From positions 25,478,459 through 25,542,458 of the forward strand of contig LS997564.1 of NCBI GenBank assembly GCA_000469685.2: a stretch of DNA of 64,000 nt, read 5' to 3'. The notes under the pieces are model-generated. The model did no database searches, had not been told where the DNA came from, and worked only from the letters and a program-made list of their open reading frames with translations. Made by a program: the position numbers and the translations under genes. This DNA comes from Haemonchus contortus (Eukaryota > Nematoda > Chromadorea > Rhabditida > Trichostrongylidae). The number at the start of each line of letters is the position of its first letter. Positions within the stretch are counted from its first letter, which is position 1. Shown here one piece after another: positions 50,601 to 57,960 of the stretch.

Positions 50601-52943
50601 GTACTCGATCACGTAATTCTTCAGTGGCCTTCCGCACGGACAAAATCGAAGGTTTTTGCCACGCAGATTTGATGTCGTCTTAGGTTAGATCGGCTCGTCT
50701 CCACGGGTCGTAGACCATTGCGGAGTTGTCGGGGCTACAGGAAGTCAGCGGTCTTCCCGATCTTGAGCGACGATGCCCAGAAATCTGTCCGTGAGCGACT
50801 CGATTGAGAAAGTTGCGTATCTGCTTGTTGCCGACCGATATCCCATAAGTCGTCTTGAGCGCGTCCGTAATAGCAGACGGCTCCATATTTTGATGCCGAT
50901 ATAGGAACCACACGGGTTCCTGCCTCCTTTCATCAAGCAACATTCTTAGTACAATTTACTCAATCACATTCTTCTGTCGGTGCGACGTATTCCGCCCTGG
51001 ATTAGGCCCATGCATGGTGTCTCTTTTTTTTGGGCACCCCTGTAGAAGGTACGGTTTTGATCTCACTATTAATTACGTTATGACTTATCTGGTTTCGAAG
51101 GTCTCGTGGGGGGGGGGTGAGACATTTGGTCGAATGAATCATGATTTGGTTTCCACCTTTTTAGGCTCCGAAGAAGACGAAAATCGCCGAAACGTCAGCC
51201 GACTTAGGGAAGGATACTTGGTCGCAGTGGCCATACAAGATGAGATGTATACCCCCGTAGGTGGTTTCGAACGCTGATCTCAAATCTGTAATCCAAATCT
51301 GCGAAACGATTCTGGGAACAAAGTTACGGGACCGGTCCCTCCCTGTGTTATACCACTGCGCTGAACGGATCACCGAGCCGAGCAAACCCATTACCTGTGC
51401 AACGGTGGCCTGGGGGATAGTGTGGTGGACTGATAGACATGACATCAAGGTTCGAATCCTTTATGCATGGGCTCGAATTGCTTTTTCATAAAATACGTCC
51501 TAAACGCTTGCAAAACGTTTTTGTGGTCAATGTTGGGCGTCTACAGGGCTCCCTCACAACTTAGGATCACTGGAGAGGTATTACAAGGCGCGTTTTTTTT
51601 TTGCCGAATAAGGGTGGAGCTCCATTCGAGCGAAAGAGGAATTCTAAATATTCGCTTAAAATGAGCCTTAAAGGCTTCAAGGAGGAAGATTTCAAATGAT
51701 TCGTCGGATCAAACGCTTTTTAACACGTCAACACCAGCGAATCTTCTGAACGAATGTGGGATCATCATATTTGGTGGAGGAATTTCTTTCTTGTAGCATG
51801 AAGTAGACACCAACACTATTCAAGAGGCGCTAATGAAGTGGTTTCGTACCGTACTTATCGATACTATGAAAACAAGCCCGTTATCCTTTGCGAAGAAGTC
51901 AAATTCATGAAAAACGATTACAATGATCCTCTCCGGTCGCCTGTTGAGGACAGCGACGATGGACTCGTAGCTTCGAAAATGAAACTTCCTACGATTGTGG
52001 GGATATAGAGGGAGTGAAATGAAGGCTTATAGAGGGAAAGTTCAGAAAAATTCACAGGTGGATACAGGGTTTCGAGGACAGTCGTGGTACCATGCCCCAA
52101 CGCTCCACCAGGCTTACCTCATGAAAGAGCCTCTTGAAAGGGCATTCACCCCATGAATAGAATCAACGGATAATCATATGTGCACACAAAGAGATAAATT
52201 ACTGCTCTACAGTATTTTTTCAACAATGCCAGTTAACTTGAACCACCGCTTCGACAGCGCGGGCACTATTCCTAGAATCTGTGGACCATATCTCTCCCAA
52301 GGAGGGCTCTGGTCGGATGAGTCATTCGACCGCCGCCTACCGTAAGTACGGGGAGCTGCGCACGTAAAATTTCAAAACACCATCCTGACTGTTCAGGGTA
52401 GAGAAACGAATGTATATAATCGGTCAGCAGCGGTAAGAAAAATTTTTATTGGATTACTATTCCCCGGAGTCCTGAATTGTGAGGGAGCCCTGTAGACGCC
52501 CAACATTGACCACAAAAACGTTTTGCAAGCGTTTAGGACGTATTTTATGAAAAAGCAATTCGAGCCCATGCATAAAGGATTCGAACCTTGATGTCATGTC
52601 TATCAGTCCACCACACTATCCCCCAGGCCACCGTTGCACAGGTAACGGGTTTGCTCGGCTCGGTGATCCGTTCAGCGCAGTGGTATAACACAGGGAGGCC
52701 CCGGTCCCGTAACTTTGTTCCCAGAATCGTTTCGCAGATTTGGATTACAGATTTGAGATCAGCGTTCGAAACCACCTACGGGGGTATACATCTCATCTTC
52801 TATGGCCACTGCGACCAAGTATCCTTCCCTTAGTTGTATTACTCAACCTCGTGTTCTGTTTAATAAAATAAAGCTGTATTGTCTGTCTGTCTGACTGACT
52901 GACTGACTGACTGACTGACTGACTGACTGACTGTCTGTCTGAC

Positions 52944-53028
<85 letters not shown>

Positions 53029-56000
53029 TTATCACGAAATTCATTTGCTTAGTCTCTGGCAAGGCGGAAGTGCTTGAGATGGGAAGTGTCAGAAGCACAG
53101 TATCCCAATGCAGTTGAAGAACAACTTAGACCACGGAAAATAATCTGATAAAGAGATCAAAAGGCTTACAAATGAAACAAAGGGGATCTTTTCGCTGCGC
53201 GAAGCATTCTAGAAAGAAGCAATTACTCATTTATGAGCTACTAAGTCGATTCTACGATTGCCTGAAGGTCAGAAAGTAATAGCATAAATGTGCCGAATCC
53301 TACGTGTGTCTAGCAACAATTAGTAACTATGCTCATTTTAGAGCCTGCCAAAGAAGGTCGGGGCATTGCAAAGCAAGAAAAGTCAAATGCTCATGACTGT
53401 TGGTGTGAGCCAAAGATGGGGGAGGTAAGGTCAAACATTTGCGACAGAATTTAAGGATCCGAGTAAAGGACAGAGAGTAATAAGAGAAAAGGTACTAGGC
53501 AATAGGGGAAGGGCTCATATAGCGGAGATCTACGTGAGTTGACCACTGAAGCCTCCCTCAGTTGTTAGCGGCGTTCATTACGGGTACACTTAATTAAAAG
53601 AAAACGTATTACGACTCACCGTTGAATGAAAAGTTGCCTTGCACCTTGAAAATACGACCGTCTGCGAGGTCTTTTGTGTCCAGACGGTAGGTGTCTTGAA
53701 GTCTCAGTAAACCCATTGCAGCTCCAGTCAAATCCTCCTACAAATGATTTTGATTTATTTTCGGAAATTTACGGTTTGTATAGCAATCAATAATATCACT
53801 CCTTGATAAAGACGTGGCCGGCACCTCACGTCGGATCAGTCAAAGGCTAAACTTGACCGCCTCAGATGGACAAGACGCTGCTCACTTCACGCTTATAGGG
53901 TGACCAGAAATAGGAAAACCCTTGTCAGCGAAAGCTCGCACCATGTAAGGCCTGCTCAGTTCTATTCCCTATACAAGTGCTTGTGTATTGCATATGTGTA
54001 TCTTCTGTTCCTTTATATTCTTAAAGTTCCTCACTCCTCAACCGCTACCTCTTGTCCATAGCTACGCCTCAAGTCACCCACATACCTTACCTTCGTGTTG
54101 TAGAAGTACCTTAGCATCTGTCGTGACGCCCACGACTTCTTCCACGCAAGGGCTATCACTGCACCGCCCACGCAGTAACTGACGCGCAGTACCGTTCCAC
54201 CTTTCCAACTGCACGCCGCTTTGCACCAATTGCCGCGTGGCATTCGGCGTCGTGGCGTGGAGTGTGCATCCAGTGCCTTCATTATTCAGTCGTATCACTC
54301 GGTCGTTGTATCTTCTAGCTCAATGCCATCTTCGCAGTCTCCGTCGTCGTCGGGCCCCGTCAGTTAGTGGAATATCAACACTCCGGCACTAATTTCAACG
54401 AGCTGTCAAAGAGGGAAGGGGCAAAGGAAGGAGTCCCGAGGTGCAGAACGGATTGCAAGGACGGCGGTTGAGCTCGGGGCCACGGAGGCGCACGGTCCCG
54501 GCGTGGCATACGTCCGCGGACACCGTCGCAGTCTTCTTCCCCGAGGGCAGCAAGTGACGCAGGTGCCCGTATGTCTTCTAATCTTTTCTTCTCTCTGTTA
54601 TGTGAAGATAAACCTAATTTCATTTGTATTTGCTTCATTAGCGAAGATCATGCTTTCCGCACTACTGAATGACCTTAACAGTACATCATAGAAGGATAAT
54701 TTTGCACTTACACACCTTTCTAAATACGGGACAAATTACAATATGTTGAGAGCACTTATTCGAGGATGTGGTTCAAATCGTTTGTACTTGGCTACCGGTA
54801 CAATTCATACGACTCTTATTCCTAATTCCCGGTTTTTGCTTTTGTAGGGATTGCGCGTACGAGAACAGCTGTTGATAGAAATTACAAGCACGGAATTGCA
54901 TTTTCCTGATCGGCTCAGCAAGCTCCGAACAACAGCCTTCCGTCAATCTGGAAAAACTCAAATTCTGTGTTATGGCACACTCTTCAATTTCAAGGAATGT
55001 TTCGTCTTAGCAGGAGAAAATAGCGATGGATCTGCTGAACGATCGCGGACTACAGCTACAGAAGTGAATAGAGTTTTTGGCTATCTCAATCACAGATAAG
55101 CGTTTTCTTGTGGCGGCTTCGAGCATCAGACCGCGACAAATTCGTTGAGGAGACCACTATTTGAGACTACTATTTCGATAGACATTTCTCACTGTTGTAA
55201 TGTTCATGATTTGATTCCTCAGAAAATTGCTTATCAATTATATCTTGATCTGACTAGAACTTTATTTTTCCTATTCTGGGCCCTATGTTCTCCTTCCAAA
55301 ACTGACTGTGTGCGAACTTCGGCAGCGAGGTCACTTTACGTATAGGTGCGAGATGGTGTCACTTCACGTTCAAGTGCAAGGTGACCTTAATCAGCAGCAA
55401 ACACTCAGGGGTTATTTCACTATCCTTTTGTCGTCACTAATCAATCAGTAAAAGGTAAACAAGCAAGGAGGGTAACAAAAAGAAGAAAGTGCTTCCAAGA
55501 GTACAGTGAGAGATTAGGGATTACGCGGTGAGGATCCCAACGTCATCGATAAAAGAAGCAGGCGGTGACCAGGAAAATTCCTGATGAAAGCTGTGAATAC
55601 AGGCTGCTCGGATACCGACGGCTAGGTCGAAGGTATCGTGATGGACAGTAGGCGAAGGAATGCTGCTAGCTTCGATGGCATCTGGCTCAGGACGTCTTCC
55701 TTCTACCCGACCAATTCGACAACGGAGCATACCGTTATTTACCTTTCCTCTACACTCAACATATGTATATTTGTGACTGCATCTGTACAATATTCGCAAT
55801 AAACAAGTGAGCGAAGTGAGTAATCTTGTACTTAAAAGTTCCATTATGTTGGAAAAAGGAAACAAGCTCATATTTGGCATAGCATTAAGCTTTTCAAGTT
55901 GAGGATTCGGCTACAGAACTGGGAATTGGATAATCGTGGACCACTTTCTTGTGATGCTTCACTTCCTTATTTGTTACAGAAAGACCCCGGGTGAGGAAGA

Positions 56001-57186
56001 TCAACTGCGTGGCGCCTAACTTTCAAATTTCTGTGGTACTTTCCCATCTTACCCATATTTTCAGAAGCCCCCAATAATAGTGATGAATGACAAAGTTGTA
56101 AAGCTGTGAAAGTTTTTCTGGGCAGAAAACCAGTCTCCCAATCCATTTCGACACTTATTGCCTTCCAAGCATACCAATTTTGAGCTGTAATTGAAGTTTC
56201 GCAAAAAACGATTATAGCACGATCCCACCAGCAAGGATAAAGAAGTTCTCGTTTTAATATTCTCTGATTTACCCACACTTCTTCTGACTTAGAATGGTTA
56301 CGCCTAGCTCCCTCTCCATCCAGTTAGGATAAGGAAACGAGCATTTTCAGCAGTGTCGTGTATCGACGAGGTTGGCGAATTATGGACAAAGCTTCGGCCT
56401 CGGGCGGTACTCGAGCCCGTACTTGTACTATTTGAGCACCATGCTCTTAGCCCCTACACCACCGAGACCCCAGATAGCAGAAGCACGAATCTGAGTTCCG
56501 TCCGAAGCCGAAGTTTTGTCCACAAGTCGCCAACAACCTTGTGAGAAACACCTCTGTGTCGCGTACCGTGGCGAAATAATAGAATTAACTAAACATCAAA
56601 CAAAATGATGTCATAAGTATTTGCGAAGTAAGAAACACGGAGATCATGAGACCACGTCGTTGCAATTGGCCAGAGCGTACCTCAGTTGGATAGCGGAACG
56701 TCTGGTCCTGATTGGCAACGCGCTCAAGGAATGTATCGGCTTTGTTCATCGTCATTGCTTTCTCTATACCCTTCCAATCGAATATCTGCAATGAATGGGA
56801 CTTTTAGGGATTTGAATCACTTTGGTAAACACGGCCTTCCGGATATCAGTCAAGCCTCACCTTCTTTTTGATAAATAGGAAGGCATTGATTGGATTGAGG
56901 AGGTCTTTGACGTCTGTCTTCGTGGCTTCCTCATTCTGCTTTTCGTATTTCCTGATCAGACTGAATGCGGGTGAATTTCAAACAGTCCCGCACGGTTACA
57001 ATAAGCAAAAACGGCTTACACTTTGAGATGTTCTAGGCGATCTTCCTCACTTTCAATGTATTTAGTGAGGATCTGTGGGATGTTTTTCTCAGAGTTGATC
57101 AGATTTTGCACATCAGCAATGGAGGTGAACACATCTGCCTTGACGGAGACGAGCAGTAAGGCCAAAAGGCCTAACACGAGCTGCAT
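38591..57186 (-). CDS. Prolyl 4-hydroxylase alpha subunit (PHY-1/DPY-18 type), 17 exons
   Basis: The enzyme hydroxylates proline in X-Pro-Gly repeats of collagens in the endoplasmic reticulum, using Fe(II), 2-oxoglutarate, O2 and ascorbate. It normally works in complexes with protein disulfide isomerase. In Caenorhabditis this gene class is needed for cuticle collagen and body shape. Seventeen exons join in frame to 558 residues, the length expected for PHY-1. Order: signal peptide (residues 1 to about 18), N-terminal domain to about 150, peptide-substrate-binding domain about 155-260, catalytic dioxygenase domain about 350-520. Iron ligands H420, D422 and H491 and the 2-oxoglutarate lysine K501 are present. 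Cysteine pairs 287/303 and 494/519 match the family's disulfides. The C-terminal GDLGFGPEPRNAPNLSP is a PHY-1 rather than PHY-2 feature. All introns are GT-AG. The gene appears intact, with a paralogue upstream on the same strand. Confidence 0.93.
38766..38842 (-). CDS. phy-1-like exon 16
   Basis: Codes residues 503-527 plus two bases, VTNKWIHERGNEFRRPCGLR then MSDAE. C519 pairs with C494 in the family. Acceptor TTAAG is weaker than the others, but the frame and homology fix it. Confidence 0.88.
38899..38994 (-). CDS. phy-1-like exon 15: third iron ligand and 2-oxoglutarate lysine
   Basis: Codes residues 471-502, HDALFWYNLQKTGESDTRTR then HAACPVLLGVKW. H491 is the third Fe(II) ligand and K501 binds the C5 carboxylate of 2-oxoglutarate. 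C494 belongs to the second conserved disulfide. Confidence 0.93.
39203..39214. repeat. Poly-G tract in intron 14
   Basis: Twelve consecutive G residues on the plus strand inside the 248-bp intron. Length is likely uncertain in the assembly. Confidence 0.85.
39243..39311 (-). CDS. phy-1-like exon 14
   Basis: Codes residues 448-470, HSEPVYGGGTVFTDVKSAVF then PTK, the GGxTVF strand of the dioxygenase fold. Most family members have MS at the start where this has HS. Phase 0 on both sides. The intron after it carries a poly-G tract. Confidence 0.9.
39624..39958 (+). repeat. Family A MITE, left half of a split copy
   Basis: Starts AAAGAACAATTCACGATGAA and follows the family through CGCATTGGAGCAACTTTAAT and GACTAATATTGTTCTAAATA, then stops matching near 39958. 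The right half resumes at about 45305, after a retrotransposon insertion. Confidence 0.75.
40213..40893 (+). CDS. Retrotransposon ORF1 protein, intact frame
   Basis: A 226-residue open frame. The first 100 residues are polar and low in recognisable motifs. The second half (KVYRMGKPDPARPRLVKILL, then FVRKSLTAEDRKWEFDLRQL) resembles the RNA-binding ORF1 proteins of nematode jockey/CR1-type elements, where it would coat the element RNA and act as nucleic-acid chaperone. It lies about 12 bp before the endonuclease-like start of ORF2. It is the only uninterrupted mobile-element gene of this length in the window, although its partner ORF2 is dead. Confidence 0.75.
   Translation: MSQHSGKSKIQADNSTHSQSASVDRLDLGTQIGANESIDFSGFSVCQLLKALLDRNTDPVMEKMIVALTEKIPCESREYVEAEKRSSSLVVSGSEKAPSHLKPSERQKQLEGKVAVLFDALQVECRPVKVYRMGKPDPARPRLVKILLPSTAYWCTAPTNAKNLRASGSHNVFVRKSLTAEDRKWEFDLRQLANERNKGKLYREWVVRGELKHISDLPPSQIQGNV
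40905..43532 (+). pseudogene. Retrotransposon ORF2 (endonuclease-reverse transcriptase), frameshifted
   Basis: An endonuclease start is visible (FLNINKPDIVVLTETWL at 40976), then NTVLLGD at 41320. The reverse transcriptase fingers and palm follow in several frames: FEWSDGIPQTIYE, IPKVPTSQLASDYRPISIIP, VPQGSVLSPLLFLIYTMDLP and the catalytic MYADDVKIYA near 42830. The thumb region (CVLPHMEYCSPIWSTSLKKD) lies at 43195-43260. At least six frameshifts or stops break it, so no active enzyme can be made. Confidence 0.85.
43671..44598 (+). mobile_element. Compound mariner-type element
   Basis: The outer ends are inverted repeats TTAGGTTGATGCATAATTAT and its complement, flanked by TA on both sides (43669-43670 and 44599-44600). 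The first part, 43671-44256, is a short mariner with its own 3' end (CCGCAATAATTGTGCAGCTAA). It codes fragments IREIRLYYFEKDWKVAQSYR and WIARKDQNFFAFGIR, that is, the N- and C-terminal ends of a transposase with the catalytic middle deleted. The second part, about 44370-44598, is an inverted copy of the first 230 bp. The TIR resembles those of the Hsmar1-like mariner group. Confidence 0.85.
44601..45274 (+). other. 3' region of the jockey/CR1-like element
   Basis: Non-coding sequence after the mariner insertion, up to the AAAGAT tail. It is assigned to the retrotransposon only because it lies between the reverse transcriptase end and the point where the split MITE resumes. Confidence 0.5.
45305..45629 (+). 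repeat. Family A MITE, right half of a split copy
   Basis: Resumes with ATAGCAACAGTAAAAGAGAG and TGTACGCAATGACATC, as in the copy at 21.3 kb, and ends at the inverted terminus TAATGTGCCTTCG. Together with 39624-39958 it makes one complete MITE. Confidence 0.75.
45705..45824 (-). CDS. phy-1-like exon 13: first two iron ligands
   Basis: Codes residues 408-447, TQNYGIGGHYDPHFDHARKE and onward to GTGNRVATVLIY. H420 and D422 in PHFD are the first two Fe(II) ligands. The start TQNYG differs from the more usual VANYG of the family. A 6.4 kb intron follows. Confidence 0.93.
45911..46010 (-). CDS. phy-1-like exon 12
   Basis: Completes S374 and codes residues 375-407, with AWLKGWEHEVLDRLNKRIDM and TNLEMETAEELQ. 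The donor follows CAA directly (phase 0). Confidence 0.92.
46065..46135 (-). CDS. phy-1-like exon 11
   Basis: Codes residues 351-373 plus two bases, LARATVHDSTSGKLVHATYR then ISK, matching the family's RATV...ATYRISK block. It is only 71 bp and bounded by 56- and 54-bp introns. Confidence 0.9.
46192..46287 (-). CDS. phy-1-like exon 10
   Basis: Codes residues 319-350, starting VEIKRFNPLAVLFKEIMSDE, the entry to the catalytic domain. The acceptor is TTTCCAG. Confidence 0.92.
46481..46997 (+). repeat. Family A MITE in intron 9
   Basis: Begins AAAAGCACAGTTCACGAAAA and ends ATCATGAGCTGTGCCTTTA, 517 bp. It accounts for about half of the 1047-bp intron 9 of the phy-1-like gene. Confidence 0.8.
47335..47409 (-). 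CDS. phy-1-like exon 9
   Basis: Codes residues 294-318, SEKDISKLYCYYKRDRPYLV then YAPIK. C303 is the partner of C287. Phase 0 on both sides, with a 62-bp upstream intron. Confidence 0.9.
47472..47568 (-). CDS. phy-1-like exon 8
   Basis: Completes R261 and codes residues 262-293, with PQSVLGNEERTIYEALCRNE. C287 is the first cysteine of a conserved intrachain disulfide. Confidence 0.92.
47628..47715 (-). CDS. phy-1-like exon 7
   Basis: Completes E232 and codes residues 233-260 plus two bases, including PNHPRAKGNIKFYEDYLAKE, the end of the substrate-binding domain. It follows a 1.7 kb intron filled with repeats. Confidence 0.9.
48062..48310 (+). repeat. Dispersed 250-bp repeat with a hydrophobic frame, copy 1
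   Basis: Aligned with the reverse complement of 57640-57880: shared blocks are CCGATCCGCCGCACGCGGC, AAGCGTTCTTCAT, TATTCTGCTACATTCCT-like text, and CTCGCCGCGACGCGACAAT. Both copies keep an open frame with a hydrophobic run followed by FCYIP, AA, LSPRRDN and PTAP. It could be a gene fragment or an ordinary repeat with a fortuitous frame. It lies in intron 6 of the phy-1-like gene. Confidence 0.6.
48322..48459 (+). other. Possible orphan exon or gene fragment
   Basis: The frame reads MPPKFNKTVSEGEVRKALDN, then FFKYTLLRKGCLSVGVEQWM, and is followed by GTGCGTACC, a possible splice donor. The amino-acid pattern looks more protein-like than its surroundings, but I do not recognise a family. It is on the strand opposite to the host gene, inside intron 6. 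Confidence 0.25.
48674..48893. repeat. Family B MITE, copy 3
   Basis: Inverted ends AGTGCGAGGCAAATTGCGCG and GTGCATTCTAGGATGCGCGC (read inward from the right). The interior AGGGTCAGATGATCCTTTTA matches copy 1 at 5.4 kb. It lies in intron 6 of the phy-1-like gene. Confidence 0.75.
49045..49312 (+). mobile_element. SINE-1, tRNA-derived, copy 4
   Basis: The B-box-like GGGTTTCGAATCCTG has one extra T. Body blocks CCAACCAAGCCTTCC, CTTGTACATCAGCTGGCCAC and CGCAATTCATTGTATAGGCC, then GAGTGCGGGGGCGCATCCC, agree with the other copies. It ends about 60 bp before exon 6 of the phy-1-like gene. Confidence 0.75.
49373..49457 (-). CDS. phy-1-like exon 6: substrate-binding domain
   Basis: Codes residues 204-231, ILEYLAYSLFKQGNPKHALQ then LSEELDRL. 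It is too short to stand out as a frame on its own but fits the family exactly and keeps phase (0 in, 1 out). The intron on its 5' side is 67 bp. Confidence 0.9.
49525..49652 (-). CDS. phy-1-like exon 5: substrate-binding domain
   Basis: Completes A161 and codes residues 162-203, with GDCFEIGKAAYNDGDFYHTL followed by MWMEEAKRRL. This is the first helical repeat of the peptide-substrate-binding domain. The acceptor is TTCCAG. Confidence 0.93.
49907..49970. repeat. TG-rich microsatellite
   Basis: Imperfect TGTG/TGTA run. The cysteine/valine-rich frame that crosses it is an artefact of the repeat. Confidence 0.8.
50040..50205. repeat. Degenerate CTGT tetranucleotide repeat
   Basis: TCTGTCTG-type units with interruptions, placed about 30 bp outside the left end of the compound inverted-repeat element at 50234. 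A much purer array with the same unit borders the right end. Confidence 0.75.
50488..51042 (-). mobile_element. Tc1/mariner-type element, internally deleted
   Basis: Terminal inverted repeats CAGGTGTGCCCAAAAAAAAG and CAGGGGTGCCCAAAAAAAAG (read inward) match at 25 of 26 positions, with TA on both sides. The minus frame from 50943 (RQEPVWFLYRHQNMEPSAIT, then DALKTTYGISVGNKQIRNFL) looks like a helix-turn-helix N-terminus of a transposase. It is joined to a C-terminal-like SVRKATEELRDRVQYVLDFA segment, so the DDE core is missing. At 555 bp it could only move with help from a full-length relative. Confidence 0.8.
51385..51460 (+). other. tRNA-like B-box segment in the inverted repeat
   Basis: AAGGTTCGAATCCTT at 51447-51461 is a perfect B-box match, preceded by GGGGGATAGTGTGGTGGACT, which resembles a D-arm/A box. 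The mirrored copy lies near 52580-52655. No complete cloverleaf is evident. This may be the polymerase III promoter of a SINE-like component. Confidence 0.45.
52882..53026. repeat. CTGT/CTGA tetranucleotide microsatellite
   Basis: Nearly pure: TCTG units, then about ten CTGA units, then a long CTGT array. It begins immediately after the GCTGTATTG end of the compound element, so it may have grown from the element's tail. Confidence 0.9.
53027..53619. other. Part of intron 4, nothing recognised
   Basis: Between the microsatellite and exon 4 of the phy-1-like gene. No repeat or coding region recognised. Confidence 0.5.
53620..53737 (-). CDS. phy-1-like exon 4
   Basis: Codes residues 122-160 plus one base, including AMGLLRLQDTYRLDTKDLAD, one of the best conserved blocks of the family. 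The donor is GGTGAGT, used in phase 1. Confidence 0.93.
53738..56350. other. Most of intron 3, nothing firmly recognised
   Basis: Contains a GC-rich patch at 54200-54560 and a 119-codon minus frame at 55521-55880 (HKYTYVECRGKVNNGMLRCR, then IGRVEGRRPEPDAIE) of unknown meaning. A TACAG acceptor-like site falls inside that frame. It may be noise, a nested gene fragment or an old insertion. Confidence 0.35.
56358..56592. mobile_element. SINE-2-like head-to-head pair in intron 3
   Basis: On the minus strand 56487-56358 reads GGTGGTGTAGGGGCTAAGAG (A-box-like), then CGGGCTCGAGTACCGCCC (B-box-like), then GAAGCTTTGTCCATAATTCG. On the plus strand 56503-56592 carries GAAGTTTTGTCCACAAGTCG in the opposite direction. 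So two copies of a tRNA-derived repeat, or one folded copy, face each other. A further fragment lies at 7790-7890. Confidence 0.55.
56681..56785 (-). CDS. phy-1-like exon 3
   Basis: Codes residues 87-121, starting IFDWKGIEKAMTMNKADTFL and ending TFRYPTE, matching the family's IFDWKEIE block. Phase 0 on both sides. Followed by a 2.9 kb intron. Confidence 0.92.
56861..56951 (-). CDS. phy-1-like exon 2
   Basis: Completes codon 56 and codes residues 57-86, including KTDVKDLLNPINAFLFIKKK, the conserved NPINAF block of the P4H alpha N-terminal domain. Introns on both sides are short (68 and 75 bp). Confidence 0.92.
57020..57186 (-). CDS. phy-1-like exon 1: signal peptide and N-terminus
   Basis: Codes residues 1-55 plus two bases of codon 56. 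It opens MQLVLGLLALLLVSVKA, a clear signal peptide, then DVFTSIADVQNLINSEKNIP. The ATG at 57186-57184 is chosen because it begins the signal peptide and a splice acceptor lies one base upstream. The donor is GT|GTAAGC. Confidence 0.92.
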
Positions 57187-57200
57187 CCTGAAATGGACAG
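57187..57200 (-). promoter_or_regulatory. Probable SL trans-splice acceptor
   Basis: Immediately before the start codon the minus strand reads GTCCATTTCAG, then one G, then ATG. TTTCAG is the nematode 3' splice consensus. A site one base before the initiator, with no visible upstream coding exon, is the usual arrangement for spliced-leader trans-splicing. A cis-spliced 5' untranslated exon further upstream cannot be excluded. Confidence 0.6.
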
Positions 57201-57634
57201 CTGGGTATCCATAAAAAAAGTATACGTTCCAACGAGCGAGGACGATGACATAACGAGGTCTGTTAGCAAAGTCAGCTTCGGCATGAGTACGGGCGATGCC
57301 AAATCAAAAACAAAACAAAAACAAAACAAAGAACAAAACAGAGAGTACGAATCGAACTAGAAACCACTGATGTTGTCTGCCATCATGGCAGGAACGGAAG
57401 CACTGCGTAACTGGCTCCCCCAATGATCGAATAAAATTGGAGACACTGAAAGTTTGAGGGGATATTGCCTCAAGCCACCTCGATTGTACTCGATGTACCT
57501 TGAAGTATTCACAGATCGAGGAATAATAGGGTGAGAAGAAGTGCCCACTTATTTCACAAAAGAAGGCTCATAGGTGTGAAAAATGAGAGCGAGTGCGAAA
57601 AGGTCACAAATAGAATAAAGCATGGCCATCGAGT
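57201..57634. other. 5' flank of the phy-1-like gene
   Basis: Should hold the promoter. I see AT-rich stretches and an AAACAAAACAAAAAC-type run at 57306-57335 but no specific regulatory motif that I can defend. Confidence 0.4.
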
Positions 57635-57639
57635 GTGGT

Positions 57640-57960
57640 GCAGTAGGACCGGAATTGTCGCGTCGCGGCGAGAGGTGCGCCGCATGCAAAGGAATGTAGC
57701 AGAATGCAGCAGCAAGTGAGTAATACAGAAACAAAAGGACTAACAGTAGAATCATGCCTAAAATAGTGATTGCATGCCGATTGAGCTGCATGAAGAACGC
57801 TAGAGTTGTAATAATGGCGGAAATGCCGCGTGCGGCGAATCGATTACACAGAACCGATACTACTGCTCGCCTCCCATGGTCATCAAGTCCCACAGTAATG
57901 ATTACACTATAAAAACCATTTTTAGATAACTCTAGCTGGTCACTCACTTACAAGGATGGA
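57640..57960 (-). repeat. Dispersed 250-bp repeat with a hydrophobic frame, copy 2
   Basis: Inverted relative to copy 1 at 48062-48310. The minus frame reads GMILLLVLLFLYYSLAAAF, then CYIP, AA, LSPRRDN and PTAP, parallel to copy 1. It lies in the 5' intergenic region of the phy-1-like gene, some 9.5 kb from the other copy. Confidence 0.6.

Larger units (their letters stand above)
50234..52881. mobile_element. Compound inverted-repeat element in intron 4
   Basis: Three nested inverted repeats make up this 2.65 kb region. Outer: 50234-50286 with 52829-52881 (CAATACAGCTTTATT inward). Left pair: 50286-50403 with 51082-51207. Right pair: 51207-51559 with 52477-52832. The parts fit one repeat family whose end reads GTTCTGTTTAATAAAATAAA then GCTGTATTG, with CTGT arrays outside. 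A Tc1-type element (50488-51042) lies in the left loop. About 900 bp of unrelated sequence form the right loop. No intact coding region. The lineage of the underlying family is unknown to me. Confidence 0.7.

Noticed and set aside
52793..53098. 101-codon minus frame rich in RQTD repeats
   Set aside because: It is the translation of the CTGT/CTGA microsatellite.
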